Part shown: in pieces, positions 22,941 to 31,309 of the stretch
Position numbering within the stretch: position 1 is the first letter of the stretch
Layout: each line of letters opens with the position of its first letter
Source: an uncultured Anaerolineales bacterium
GTDB taxonomy: Bacteria > Chloroflexota > Anaerolineae > Anaerolineales > Villigracilaceae
Length of the DNA: 50,862 nucleotides
Direction of reading: 5' to 3'
NCBI GenBank assembly: GCA_937960595.1
Contig: CALGPL010000082.1
Span: 1-50,862 of the forward strand
The notes under the pieces: model-generated
Told to the model about the DNA's origin: nothing
The model's database searches: none
The model's input: the letters and a program-made list of their open reading frames with translations, nothing else
Position numbers and translations under genes: made by a program

Positions 22941-24260
22941 CTACAACCTGACAACTTTGGGGTGGTTCTTGCCCAGTTTGCCCAGGGCGTTGCGGCTGTC
23001 GAAGATGAAGCGGGCCGCTTCGAGGATGGCCGGGTAATCGTACACCTTATGATTGGTGACGATCACCACCACATCCGCCTGACGGACAGCCGCCATCAGA
23101 TCCGGCGCCGAGTGCATCGTCTCGCCCTCGTGGGTGACGAGGGAGGGGATATAGGGATCGTGATACTCGACCACCGCGCCCTTGCGCTTCAGCAGGCCGA
23201 TCACGTCCAGCGCCGGCGACTCGCGAATGTCGTCAATGTCGGGCTTGTAGGCCGCGCCCAGCACCAGACAGCGGCTGCCCCGCAGGGTCTGGCCGCGCTC
23301 GTTGAGCGCCTCGAGGATGCGCGTTACCACATAGCGCGGCATGTTGGTATTGATGTCCGAGGCCAGTTCGATGAACTTGGCCGTGTACTGGTAGGACTTC
23401 ATCTTCCACGACAGGTACAGCGGGTCGATGGGGATGCAGTGCCCGCCCAGGCCCGGCCCCGGCGTGAACTTCATGAACCCGAACGGCTTGGTGGCCGCGG
23501 CGTCGATCACCTCCCACACGTCCACGCCCATCCGCTCGCACATGATGGCCATCTCGTTGACCATGGCGATGTTGATCATGCGGAAGGTGTTTTCGAGTAA
23601 TTTGGCCATCTCGGCCGCCTCGGCCGAAGAGACCAGGTGGATGGTCTCAATCGCCCCGCCGTACCAGGCCGCCGCCACCTCGGCGCAGGCCGGGGTGATG
23701 CCGCCCACCACTTTGGGGGTGTTGAAGGTGGTGAAATCCTGTCGCCCCGGGTCCACCCGCTCCGGCGAGAAGGCCAGGAACCAGTCCTCGCCGACCTTCA
23801 GACCGCGTTCCTCGCCCAATTTCGGCAAGAGTACCTCGCGGGTCGTGCCGGGGTAGGTGGTCGATTCGAGCACCACCACCATGCCCTGGTGCATGTACTT
23901 CGCCAGTTCGTCCGTCGCCGCCAGGATGAACGACATATCGGGGTCGCCGGTCTTGCGCAGCGGGGTCGGGACGCAGATGCTGACGGCCTCGGCCTGACGC
24001 AGCACGGCGAAGTCGGTCGTCGCCTTGAGTTTCCCGGCCTGGACGAGTTTCGTCACCGTTTCGGTCGGCACATCCGGGATGTAAGAGACGCCCCGGTTGA
24101 GCGCCTCGATCTTGCGCCCGTCGGGGTCCACGCCGGTGACGGTGAACCCGGCCTCGGCAAAGACGACCGCCAGCGGCAAGCCGACATACCCCATGCCGAG
24201 CACGGCGACGGCGGCGGTCTTGTCCTGCAATTTTCCGATCAACGTGTCTTTGGTCGTCAT
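22941..24260 (-). CDS. UDP-N-acetylhexosamine 6-dehydrogenase (WbpA/WecC type)
   Basis: 439 aa. VAVLGMGYVGLPLAVVFAEA is the NAD-binding N-terminus, and FSPERVDPG and GPGLGGHCIPIDPLYLSWK contain the catalytic region with its Cys. The PERxDPG and GxGxGGHCIPxDP patterns place it with enzymes that oxidise UDP-GlcNAc or UDP-ManNAc to the uronic acid, rather than UDP-glucose dehydrogenase. The start has a GGAG site. It begins only 19 nt after the DNA-glycosylase gene, so the housekeeping operon may read into this locus. Confidence 0.88.
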   Translation of the reverse strand: MTTKDTLIGKLQDKTAAVAVLGMGYVGLPLAVVFAEAGFTVTGVDPDGRKIEALNRGVSYIPDVPTETVTKLVQAGKLKATTDFAVLRQAEAVSICVPTPLRKTGDPDMSFILAATDELAKYMHQGMVVVLESTTYPGTTREVLLPKLGEERGLKVGEDWFLAFSPERVDPGRQDFTTFNTPKVVGGITPACAEVAAAWYGGAIETIHLVSSAEAAEMAKLLENTFRMINIAMVNEMAIMCERMGVDVWEVIDAAATKPFGFMKFTPGPGLGGHCIPIDPLYLSWKMKSYQYTAKFIELASDINTNMPRYVVTRILEALNERGQTLRGSRCLVLGAAYKPDIDDIRESPALDVIGLLKRKGAVVEYHDPYIPSLVTHEGETMHSAPDLMAAVRQADVVVIVTNHKVYDYPAILEAARFIFDSRNALGKLGKNHPKVVRL

Positions 24261-24279
24261 TCTTTCTCCATCAACTGGG

Positions 24280-24915
24280 CTAGAACAAACTCAATTGCTT
24301 TGGCTGCTCTTCCGGCGGCTCCTCGGCCGGGACGGCCACCACGGTTTTCAGCGCCGCCCGCGCCTGTTCGAGCAGTTTGGGCAGCAGGGCAAAGTCCTGG
24401 GCCAGGATCGGCAGATTGGCCGGCTGGTGCAGCGCCGCCGCCGGATGATACATGGCAATCACGAAACGCGCTCCCACCCGCCGCATCTGTCCGTGCACGG
24501 CGCTGATCTTCGCCCCCGGCAGGAACTTGTTCATCGAGTAGCGGCCGAGGGTGATGATAATCTTCGGGTTGAGCGCCGCGATTTGCCGCTCCAGGTACTC
24601 GTTGCAGGCGGCCAGTTCCTCCGGCAGCGGGTCACGGTTGCCGGGCGGACGGCATTTTACCACATTGCCAATCCAGACTTCCTCACGCTTCAGGCCGGCC
24701 TTGGCCAGCAGTTCGTTGAGCAAATTGCCCGCCGCGCCGACGAACGGCCGCCCCTGCTCGTTTTCATAAAAGCCCGGCCCTTCGCCGATGAACATGATCT
24801 CAGCATGGGCCGGCCCCTCCCCCGGCACCGCCTTCTTGCGCGAACGATGCAAGGCACATTTCTGACAGACGGCCACTTCAGCCGCAATTTGAGCCAGAGT
24901 CTCTTCGGCGTTCAT
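24280..24915 (-). CDS. Uracil-DNA glycosylase, family 4 (Fe-S)
   Basis: 211 aa. C17-x2-C20 and two later cysteines (VVKCRPPGNRDP and AACNEYL) form the [4Fe-4S] site. GEGPGFYENEQGRPFVG is the family 4 catalytic motif and MYHPAA the second motif. It excises uracil from deaminated DNA. After the catalytic core the chain has a Pro/Glu-rich tail ending QLSLF, a good match to the bacterial sliding-clamp binding pentapeptide, suggesting tethering to the replication clamp. The ATG overlaps the rimI stop (ATGA). Confidence 0.93.
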   Translation of the reverse strand: MNAEETLAQIAAEVAVCQKCALHRSRKKAVPGEGPAHAEIMFIGEGPGFYENEQGRPFVGAAGNLLNELLAKAGLKREEVWIGNVVKCRPPGNRDPLPEELAACNEYLERQIAALNPKIIITLGRYSMNKFLPGAKISAVHGQMRRVGARFVIAMYHPAAALHQPANLPILAQDFALLPKLLEQARAALKTVVAVPAEEPPEEQPKQLSLF

Positions 24916-25376
24916 GCCACCTCCAGGTGATCCAAGTCCTCCAGAGTCATGAGCAACGCGTCTTCCTGATTGTCTTTGTAATAGCCCGGGCGGCGCCCGC
25001 TGACCACGAAACCGTACTTGCGATACAGGTTTTGGGCCGCCAGGTTGCTCGCCCGCACCTCCAGAAAGGCCGTCCGGGCGCCCTCCCGACGGGCCGATTG
25101 CAACGCCGCGATCATCAACCGCTCGCCAATCCCCTGCTGACGAAAATCGGGATGGGTCGCAATCGTGGCAATGTGCGCCTCATCCACCGTCAGCCACAAG
25201 ACCAGCATGGCGACCACGCGCCCGTCCACTTCGGCCACCCAGCCGCGCGAAGCGGGGTTCTCGCTCACCTCGAAGCGGAACGACCGCTCCGGCCACGGCA
25301 GGCTGAACGACAGACTATCGATCTTGTGGACGGCAGGCACATCCTCCAGAGTCATGCGCCGGATGACCAGGTTCAC
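24912..25376 (-). CDS. rimI: Ribosomal-protein-alanine N-acetyltransferase
   Basis: 154 aa from a GTG at 25374-25376 that overlaps the tsaB stop (GTGA). It is a single GNAT domain: IATIATHPDFRQQGIGERLM contains the acetyl-CoA Q/RxxGxG/A loop, and ASNLAAQNLYRKYGF is the RimI C-terminal signature. In bacteria RimI acetylates the N-terminus of ribosomal protein S18. It is very commonly encoded beside tsaB and tsaE, as here. Confidence 0.9.
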   Translation of the reverse strand: MNLVIRRMTLEDVPAVHKIDSLSFSLPWPERSFRFEVSENPASRGWVAEVDGRVVAMLVLWLTVDEAHIATIATHPDFRQQGIGERLMIAALQSARREGARTAFLEVRASNLAAQNLYRKYGFVVSGRRPGYYKDNQEDALLMTLEDLDHLEVA

Positions 25377-26059
25377 ACTGGCGGACCTCCGGCCACGTGC
25401 AAATAGAGGGGCGCCAGCCCGGCAGGCGCGTCGACCTCGCCCGCCTGCCAGCGCCGCCAGGCCAATTCGGCCAGCAAGGCCGGCCGGCGAACACACTGCG
25501 CCGCGGAAGCCAGGCGCACATTCTTGAATTTGCGCCGCAAATGATGAATATCCTCGACCGTCAATTCGCCGCACACGATCGTCGGCCGGCGGATCTTCGC
25601 CGCCAGTTCCTCGGCGGTCGTCACCTGGGCCGGACCCTCGGCCTGCCACCCCTCCGCCGCGGCGCGGTACCAGACCAGGGCCAGCCGTCCGCGCCCGGCC
25701 TGTAGGACGGCCGCCAGGCGCGGCCGAGGCTCGGATCCGGCCGGCGGGAGCGGAACGGCCGCAGCGACCACATCCAGAGTCGGGACGCCGATCAGCGGCA
25801 ACGAGCGTCCCAGCGTCAATCCCTTTGCAAAAGCCAATCCCACCCGCAGGCTGGTGAACGAACCGGGGCCGATCGCCACCCCCACCGCCTGCAACGCCTC
25901 CACCCTCGCCCCGACGCGTTCCAGCAAGCCGCTCAGCGCCGGCGCCAGTTCGCGGGTGTGATTCAGGCGGGTGACCCAGACCAGTTCGGCCGTCACCCGG
26001 ACGCCGTCGTAGAGCGCCAGGCCGGTCTGGGCAGTGGAGGTGTCAATGGCCAGCAACAT
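25373..26059 (-). CDS. tsaB: tRNA threonylcarbamoyladenosine synthesis protein TsaB
   Basis: 228 aa from the ATG at 26057-26059 (a TTG precedes it). The ASKHA-fold start LAIDTSTAQTGLALYDG and the GPGSFTSLRVGLAFAKGL segment are TsaB hallmarks. With TsaD and TsaE it forms the complex that makes t6A37 in ANN-decoding tRNAs. The start forms a TGATG junction with tsaE. TsaD is not in the window. Confidence 0.95.
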   Translation of the reverse strand: MLLAIDTSTAQTGLALYDGVRVTAELVWVTRLNHTRELAPALSGLLERVGARVEALQAVGVAIGPGSFTSLRVGLAFAKGLTLGRSLPLIGVPTLDVVAAAVPLPPAGSEPRPRLAAVLQAGRGRLALVWYRAAAEGWQAEGPAQVTTAEELAAKIRRPTIVCGELTVEDIHHLRRKFKNVRLASAAQCVRRPALLAELAWRRWQAGEVDAPAGLAPLYLHVAGGPPV

Positions 26060-26556
26060 CAATCGGCTCCGTAGATCGTCTGCCGCAGGGCTTTCTGCAA
26101 GTCCTCATAGCGCCTGCCGACGCCGGTAAATCGCAGCAGACGATGTTCTTCAGATTCATATTCCAGATACACCCACATCCGCCCGGCAGGCAAGAGCGGA
26201 GCAAGTCGCTCCGGCCATTCGATCACCAGCGGGCCGCCGGCCAAGAAAGTCTCCAGATCGAGTTCTTCGGCCTCGGCCAGGCTTTCGAGGCGGTACGCAT
26301 CGAGGTGATAGAAAAGACCGCCATCTGCCCGCCGGTAAACATTGACCAACACGAAGGTCGGACTGGAAGCCTGATCGAAAGCGCCCCAGCCGGAGGCCAT
26401 GCCCTGCACCAGGGTGGTCTTGCCCGTCCCCAGATCGCCCTGCAGGCAGATCAGGTCGCCGGGCTGTAAGAGCGCCCCCAAGCGCATCCCCAGGCGGCGG
26501 GTCTGTTCGGGCGAACGGCTGAAGATTTCGAAAGCAAGCGCGTCCAGAATGGGCAT
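26059..26556 (-). CDS. tsaE: tRNA threonylcarbamoyladenosine synthesis ATPase TsaE
   Basis: 165 aa. Walker A is GDLGTGKT at residues 40-47. SSPTFVLVNVY and YHLDAYRLES are the conserved TsaE segments and IEWPERL follows. It powers t6A synthesis with TsaB and TsaD. It is the first gene of the tsaE-tsaB-rimI-udg operon. No Shine-Dalgarno precedes the ATG; the TATAAT box lies about 10 nt upstream, so the mRNA is probably leaderless or nearly so. Confidence 0.94.
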   Translation of the reverse strand: MPILDALAFEIFSRSPEQTRRLGMRLGALLQPGDLICLQGDLGTGKTTLVQGMASGWGAFDQASSPTFVLVNVYRRADGGLFYHLDAYRLESLAEAEELDLETFLAGGPLVIEWPERLAPLLPAGRMWVYLEYESEEHRLLRFTGVGRRYEDLQKALRQTIYGAD

Positions 26557-26565
26557 GGCGAGGGG

Positions 26566-26571
26566 ATTATA
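26566..26571 (-). promoter_or_regulatory. Near-leaderless promoter of tsaE (-10 box)
   Basis: TATAAT on the minus strand lies 9 nt before the tsaE ATG (26556-26554). Normal initiation 6-7 nt downstream of the box puts the transcript start within about 3 nt of the start codon. No good -35 is visible. Confidence 0.6.
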
Positions 26572-26598
26572 CTACATGGATTTCAGCCCCTCGAAACC

Positions 26599-26629
26599 GT
26601 ACAGGTCAAGAGACTCTCTTGACCTGTAC
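26599..26629. terminator. Perfect 14-bp inverted repeat between ABC permease and tsaE
   Basis: GTACAGGTCAAGAG (26599-26612), loop ACT, then its exact complement to 26629. A second, AT-rich perfect inverted repeat follows at 26630-26653 (AAAATAGAA, 6-nt loop, TTCTATTTT). The pair occupies the gap downstream of the ABC permease on the minus strand. They could terminate that operon, but no long U-tract follows the GC-containing hairpin, so a regulatory or repeat origin is also possible. Confidence 0.6.
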
Positions 26630-26680
26630 AAAATAGAACAAATATTCTATTTTTTGTTATGGCAAAAAATGGAGAGCCGA

Positions 26681-27438
26681 TCACAGTTCCTGGCGGCGGA
26701 AGATCAGCCAGGCTGCCAGCAGGGCAGTAAGGATCAGCCCCAGGCTGACTCCCAGCGCCGCCCAGGCCGGGTCGGCGTGTCCGAGCGCCAGCCCCGCCCC
26801 CCACTCGAACAGCCGCCCGGGGAAGTAGTCCCCGATGCGCGGCAGCGACCCGACGCCTGCCACCAGCAGGAGGGCAGCAAAGGCCAATCCTGCGGCCGCG
26901 GCCTGCGTGCGCGCCAGGGTGCTGCACAGGAGAGTCACGGCGAGATAGACCAGGAAGACGACCAGCATCAGGCCGCTCAGCGCCAGGAACGGCCCCCACG
27001 TCAACGGCTCGAACAAGAGCAGAGTGTAGTACCAGCAGCCCAAAGCGGCCAGCGCCAGACTGACGACAAAGACGATGCCCAGGGCAGCGAACTTGGCGAG
27101 CAGGAAGTCCAGCCGCGAGAGCGGATGCGTCAGCACCATCGCCGCCGTGCCGCGTTCCTTCTCCTGGGCCACCGCGCCCATGCTCATCAGCACGGCCAGC
27201 AAAATGCCAAACTGACTCATGTTCTTGACGTACTGCACCACCGCATCGGCCAGCGTCGGCGGGGGGATCATTTCGGCCAGGCCGGGCGGCAGGTCGGGGA
27301 TGGACCTGAGCAACTCCGGCGTGAACTTCGCCAGCAGCGGCGAGGCCAGCCCAAAGGCCGTCAGGACTGCCGCCACGATCAGCAGGCGCTTCGTCCGCAC
27401 CTGCTCCAGCCACTCTTTGCGCAGCGCTGCGAAGAACT

Positions 27439-27442
<4 letters not shown>
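26681..27442 (-). CDS. ABC-2 type transporter permease
   Basis: 253 aa from MKFFAALRKEWLEQVRTKR, whose ATG overlaps the ATPase stop (ATGA). Six hydrophobic spans are visible after an N-terminal amphipathic segment. QEKERGTAAMVLTHPLSRLD is the typical cytosolic loop of Na+/peptide-type ABC-2 permeases, and ARTQAAAAGLAFAALLLVAG is a late span. It pairs with the ATPase at 27439. The substrate is probably a peptide, antibiotic or lipid. Confidence 0.88.
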
Positions 27443-28364
<922 letters not shown>

Positions 28365-28368
<4 letters not shown>

Positions 28369-28568
28369 TCCTCCTGCCTTCCGAGAATGAAATACAGGAT
28401 GGGGCCGATGAAATTGACCAGCACGATGACGAGCAGCCAGGCCCACTTCGGGCCGCGCGTGCGCCCGCGGCGCAAGAGGTCGAGCAGGGCGGCGATCATC
28501 AAGCCGAGTTGGATCATCACAATCGGGATCAGGAAAGGAAGGTATTGCTGGAGTTCAGGCGGAAGCAT
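28365..28568 (-). CDS. Small membrane protein with PLDc_N domain
   Basis: 67 aa. There are two membrane helices, around residues 9-30 and 42-60. The second ends VNFIGPILYFILGRQEE, the short PLDc_N motif seen at the start of cardiolipin synthases and in free-standing small proteins. A clear AAGGAG site precedes the ATG. Stand-alone PLDc_N proteins are frequent next to bacitracin-type ABC exporters. The role is unknown. Confidence 0.85.
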
Positions 28569-28578
28569 TTTCACTCCT

Positions 28579-28797
28579 TCACGAGGGCATCGAGCGCCAG
28601 CGGCGGGCGGTTCGGTCGAGCGGACGTTTGGCGAGGACCTGCGCCTGGTTTGAGTTCTCGATGGTGCGGAAGGCAATCACTTCCCAGCCTTCGGCGCCCC
28701 ATTGGTTGAGTTCGGCCTCCAGGTCGGCGTCTTTGACGCCTTTGAAGAACGTCCCGAAGGTCTGGACTCGGTATTCCCATTGATTGGGTTCTGACAT
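28579..28797 (-). CDS. DUF4177-like small protein
   Basis: 72 aa. The pattern WEYRVQTFGTFF, then LNQWGAEGWEVIAF and a basic tail, matches the small DUF4177 family, of unknown function. A strong GGAGG site precedes the ATG by 5 nt. It is the first gene downstream of the promoter and parS-like palindrome at 28861-28913 and is followed 10 nt later by the PLDc_N gene. Confidence 0.8.
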   Translation of the reverse strand: MSEPNQWEYRVQTFGTFFKGVKDADLEAELNQWGAEGWEVIAFRTIENSNQAQVLAKRPLDRTARRWRSMPS

Positions 28798-28860
28798 GCT
28801 TTCCTCCGAAAATCGGGCGAAAACAGGAAGTTATTTTCAACCTGGGCCTTTACAACGGCC

Positions 28861-28876
28861 TGTTTCACGTGAAACT
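28861..28876. promoter_or_regulatory. parS-like palindrome, copy 1
   Basis: TGTTTCACGTGAAACT contains the perfect 14-bp palindrome GTTTCACGTGAAAC (28862-28875), which matches the bacterial ParB-binding consensus at 15 of 16 positions. A second copy lies at 29724-29737. It also falls just downstream of a possible promoter start, so an operator role for another regulator is an alternative. Confidence 0.7.
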
Positions 28877-28884
28877 CTGCCGGT

Positions 28885-28913
28885 TTATTAGGACATTTTG
28901 AGGAACTACACAA
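28885..28913 (-). promoter_or_regulatory. Possible promoter of the DUF4177/PLDc_N/ABC genes
   Basis: On the minus strand TTGTGT (28913-28908) is 17 bp from TAATAA (28890-28885). Transcription would start near 28878, immediately before the parS-like palindrome. The hexamers are only partial matches. Confidence 0.4.
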
Positions 28914-28939
28914 GCATACTCATTACGGAAATTCTTTGT

Positions 28940-29003
28940 CACAGATTACGCGGATTTTCACAGATGTTGTTCTTAAATCCGTGCCAATCTGTTTAATCTG
29001 TGG
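28940..29003. repeat. Imperfect CACAGATT inverted repeat at an ORF end
   Basis: The left arm (CACAGATTACGCGGATTTTC) and the right arm (reverse complement CACAGATTAAACAGATTGGC) are imperfectly complementary. The right arm ends exactly before the TAG (29004-29006) of the SdpI-like gene. It could act as a terminator hairpin for that gene. Confidence 0.6.
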
Positions 29004-29678
29004 CTAAAAGCGCTTTGGCGCGGCTTTATTTTTTTCCTGACGCTCTTCCCGCGCAAACAGGACGTAGGAATAGACGACAGGAACGAAGATGGCGACCATC
29101 AGGACGGCGAGCATCAGCCAGATGCCGATTTCACCCAGGAAGGCGCTGACGAGAATGACCACGCCGCTGGCGATGAAGGTTTTCGCTCCCAAGGCGTGCG
29201 TTTTTTCCCAGACCGTATCGCTGGAAAGAGTCCAGGGGGTGCGGATGCCGATGAAGAAGTTGCGCTTGGCGTTCTTGATCAGGTAGCCGATGCCGATGAA
29301 GAGCAGGCCCATCGCCGGCAGGAGCGTGCGCGTCATGTTGAAACGGTAGCCGAGGGCGGCGGCCAGGGTCAGGCCGTAGACGTAGAGCATATAGACCACG
29401 AAGCCGACGATGAACAGATTGTAAATACTGCGGAATTTGGCAATGTTGGCCTTGAGCGGGTCAATGAATGGGACGGCAAACAGAAGCAGGGTCAGACCGG
29501 CGGTTGTCAGCGGCAGCAGGAAGACGCCCCAGAAACGTGACATGTAGCCGTCCACCTCGCCGGCGGCGTTCCAGTGGGAGGGCATCGGGTCGGGGAGTTG
29601 AGCGTAGAGCGCCAGGCCGACAACGGCGGCGGCAAGAACGAGCGAGAACGAAAGGATGAGGGTCAGTTTGTTGGACAT
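29004..29678 (-). CDS. SdpI/DUF1648-family membrane protein
   Basis: 224 aa from MSNKLTLILSFSLVLAA, with an AAGGAG site 5 nt upstream. The first span is followed by the DUF1648 signature LPDPMPSHWNAAGEVDGY. Five to six spans are visible, with the SdpI-type segment NFFIGIRTPWTLSSDTVW in the C-terminal half. In Bacillus subtilis SdpI protects against the SDP cannibalism toxin. Here a role in resistance to membrane-active peptides is inferred from family and neighbours. Confidence 0.88.
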   Translation of the reverse strand: MSNKLTLILSFSLVLAAAVVGLALYAQLPDPMPSHWNAAGEVDGYMSRFWGVFLLPLTTAGLTLLLFAVPFIDPLKANIAKFRSIYNLFIVGFVVYMLYVYGLTLAAALGYRFNMTRTLLPAMGLLFIGIGYLIKNAKRNFFIGIRTPWTLSSDTVWEKTHALGAKTFIASGVVILVSAFLGEIGIWLMLAVLMVAIFVPVVYSYVLFAREERQEKNKAAPKRF

Positions 29679-29694
29679 GGTTTCTCCTTGTGGT

Positions 29695-29721
29695 GTAGGT
29701 CGGAATGCCATTCCGACCTAC
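29695..29721. repeat. REP-like palindrome, copy 1
   Basis: GTAGGTCGGAAT, loop GCC, then its exact 12-nt complement. The same element occurs at 40630-40656 and, in a variant form, at 43027-43052. This copy lies 17 nt upstream of the SdpI-like ATG and 2 nt from a parS-like site. Confidence 0.85.
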
Positions 29722-29723
29722 AA

Positions 29724-29737
29724 GTTTCACGTGAAAC
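29724..29737. promoter_or_regulatory. parS-like palindrome, copy 2
   Basis: Perfect GTTTCACGTGAAAC, identical over 14 bp to the core at 28862-28875 and 862 bp away. It lies in the gap between the SPFH gene and the SdpI-like gene, 46 nt before the latter's start. Confidence 0.7.
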
Positions 29738-29751
29738 GAGTGGGATGGAAA

Positions 29752-30699
29752 CTACTTTTCTTTTGATTGGTTCTGTTGCGCCAGCGAGACGATGCCGCTC
29801 AGCCCGCCCAGGTTCATCGTGTCCACCGCGCTGGAGGGGACGATGACCAGCGCGCCCTTCTCCTTCAGCCCCTCGAAGAGCATATTCATGGCGCGCAGGT
29901 GCAGAGCGGTGGGATTATCGGCATAAGCCCGCGAGGCCTCGGCAAAGGAATCGGCGATCTGCTTTTCGGATTCACCCAGGATGACGCGCGCCTGACGTTC
30001 GCGCTCCGCCTGCGCCTGGCGCGACATGGCATCTTCCAGTTCCTGCGGGATGACGATGTCGCGAATCTCGACCGATTGGACGGTCACGCCCCAGGGCGTG
30101 GTGCGCTCGTCAATGATTTTCTGCAGGTCGGCGTCCATCTTGGCGCGGCCGACCAGGATGTCGGCCAGCATGCTCTGACCGATGATTTCGCGCAGGGCGG
30201 TCTGGGCGGCCCAGGCAATGGCGGCGCGATAGTCGGCCACCTCCAGGGCGGCCTTCTCCGCGTCCCAGACGACCCAGAAGAGGACGGCGTCCACGTCCAC
30301 GGGGACGGTGTCCTTGGTCAGCGTTTTCTCGGCCGAGAAGGGCGTCACCATGACGCGGTGGTCAATCCAGTTCGGGATGGTGTCCACGATCGGGATGATC
30401 CAGAACAGGCCCGGGCCGGCCAGTTTGCGGAATTTTCCCAGCCGCAGGATAATGGCCTTCTCCCATTGCGAAGCAATCTTCAGCGCAAACAGAAAGTAGA
30501 TTCCCACCAGGGTCATTCCCAGAACGAACAAGCCGATCCATGTGTCCGAGACGTGGCGGCTTTGCAGGGAAAAGGATCCGACGATCGCCACACCCAGGAA
30601 CAGGACAAACGCCATGGCCGCCACGCCGGGGATGTGCGGGTCCGGCCTGGTTCCCTGAGTAGGTTGAGCAGCAGTTCTAGAAATCGGACGATCGGACAT
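29752..30699 (-). CDS. SPFH/Band 7 (slipin-like) membrane protein
   Basis: 315 aa from MSDRPISRTAAQPTQG, with AAGGAG 6 nt upstream. Two membrane spans (about residues 28-72) are followed by the Band 7/SPFH domain, with GPGLFWIIPIVDTI near its start and VQSVEIRDIVIPQELEDAMS later. A coiled segment (AQAERERQARVILGESEKQI) precedes the C-terminus. Such slipin proteins oligomerise into membrane microdomain scaffolds, often with envelope-stress modules. The gene starts 1 nt after the GntR stop, so both are co-transcribed. No adjacent NfeD was seen. Confidence 0.9.
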   Translation of the reverse strand: MSDRPISRTAAQPTQGTRPDPHIPGVAAMAFVLFLGVAIVGSFSLQSRHVSDTWIGLFVLGMTLVGIYFLFALKIASQWEKAIILRLGKFRKLAGPGLFWIIPIVDTIPNWIDHRVMVTPFSAEKTLTKDTVPVDVDAVLFWVVWDAEKAALEVADYRAAIAWAAQTALREIIGQSMLADILVGRAKMDADLQKIIDERTTPWGVTVQSVEIRDIVIPQELEDAMSRQAQAERERQARVILGESEKQIADSFAEASRAYADNPTALHLRAMNMLFEGLKEKGALVIVPSSAVDTMNLGGLSGIVSLAQQNQSKEK

Positions 30700-30700
30700 G

Positions 30701-31126
30701 TTAGACTCCTTCCTCGAATTCAATGGGTTGCAGGCGGCCGTTTTCTTTCCAGCGGCGCACCTGTTCATTCACAAAGTCCACAAACTCGTCGGGCGAGGCC
30801 CCCATCCGCTCGGCTTCGATCAGGGCGCGCTGGATGAGCGCCCGAACGGCCCGGCGGCGGATCTCGGCGCTGACTTCGGGCGGCGGCATCTCGAGAATGT
30901 AGGTGCCGCGTCCCTGTTGAGTGGAGATGACCCCGGCTTCATCCAGGATGCGGTAAGCGCGCGCCACCGTATTGAAATTGATGCGCAATTCCTGTGCCAG
31001 GGCGCGCACGGTAGGCAACTGGTCGCCGGGCTTCAAACGGCCGTCGGCAATCCGTTCTTTGATGCGTTCGACCACCTGAAGATAAATGGGAACGCCAGAG
31101 CGAAAGTCGAGTTCGAGATTCATCAT
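30701..31126 (-). CDS. GntR-family regulator (YtrA-like)
   Basis: 141 aa from the first of two adjacent ATGs (31126 or 31123). The winged helix covers about residues 10-80: SGVPIYLQVVERIKERIADG, LPTVRALAQELRINFNTVAR (recognition helix) and QQGRGTYI (wing). The short C-terminal region (about 55 residues) lacks a FadR or UTRA ligand domain, as in the YtrA subfamily, which often controls ABC exporters and responds to cell-wall antibiotics. The gene carries its own consensus-like promoter overlapped by six regularly spaced copies of an operator-like hexamer, so autoregulation is likely. Confidence 0.9.
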   Translation of the reverse strand: MMNLELDFRSGVPIYLQVVERIKERIADGRLKPGDQLPTVRALAQELRINFNTVARAYRILDEAGVISTQQGRGTYILEMPPPEVSAEIRRRAVRALIQRALIEAERMGASPDEFVDFVNEQVRRWKENGRLQPIEFEEGV

Positions 31127-31171
31127 TGTATCATTGTACAATTGTATAATTGTATTATTGTACTAATTGTA
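31125..31171. repeat. Octamer-spaced ATTGTA array over the GntR promoter
   Basis: Six copies of ATTGTA (plus strand; TACAAT on the minus strand) start at 31125, 31133, 31141, 31149, 31157 and 31166, giving spacings of 8, 8, 8, 8 and 9 nt. The outermost copy is the -10 box of the GntR promoter and the innermost touches the start codon. This looks like a multi-site operator. Confidence 0.8.
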
Positions 31172-31193
31172 TCTCGTCCGCCGGATTTGTCAA
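31166..31193 (-). promoter_or_regulatory. Sigma-70-type promoter for gntR-SPFH
   Basis: TTGACA (31193-31188) is 16 bp from TACAAT (31171-31166) on the minus strand. Transcription would start near 31159, inside the ATTGTA array, leaving a leader of about 33 nt. Confidence 0.75.
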
Positions 31194-31309
31194 GGGGTCG
31201 GCGGCTTCCGAGGGCCGGCAAGCGGGACCCGATTCCTGCAAACCAAGCCGGTCTTTGTTTTGCTGCGTGGTAGAATATCTAGGCTCGACATTTCCAGAAA
31301 GGAGATCGT

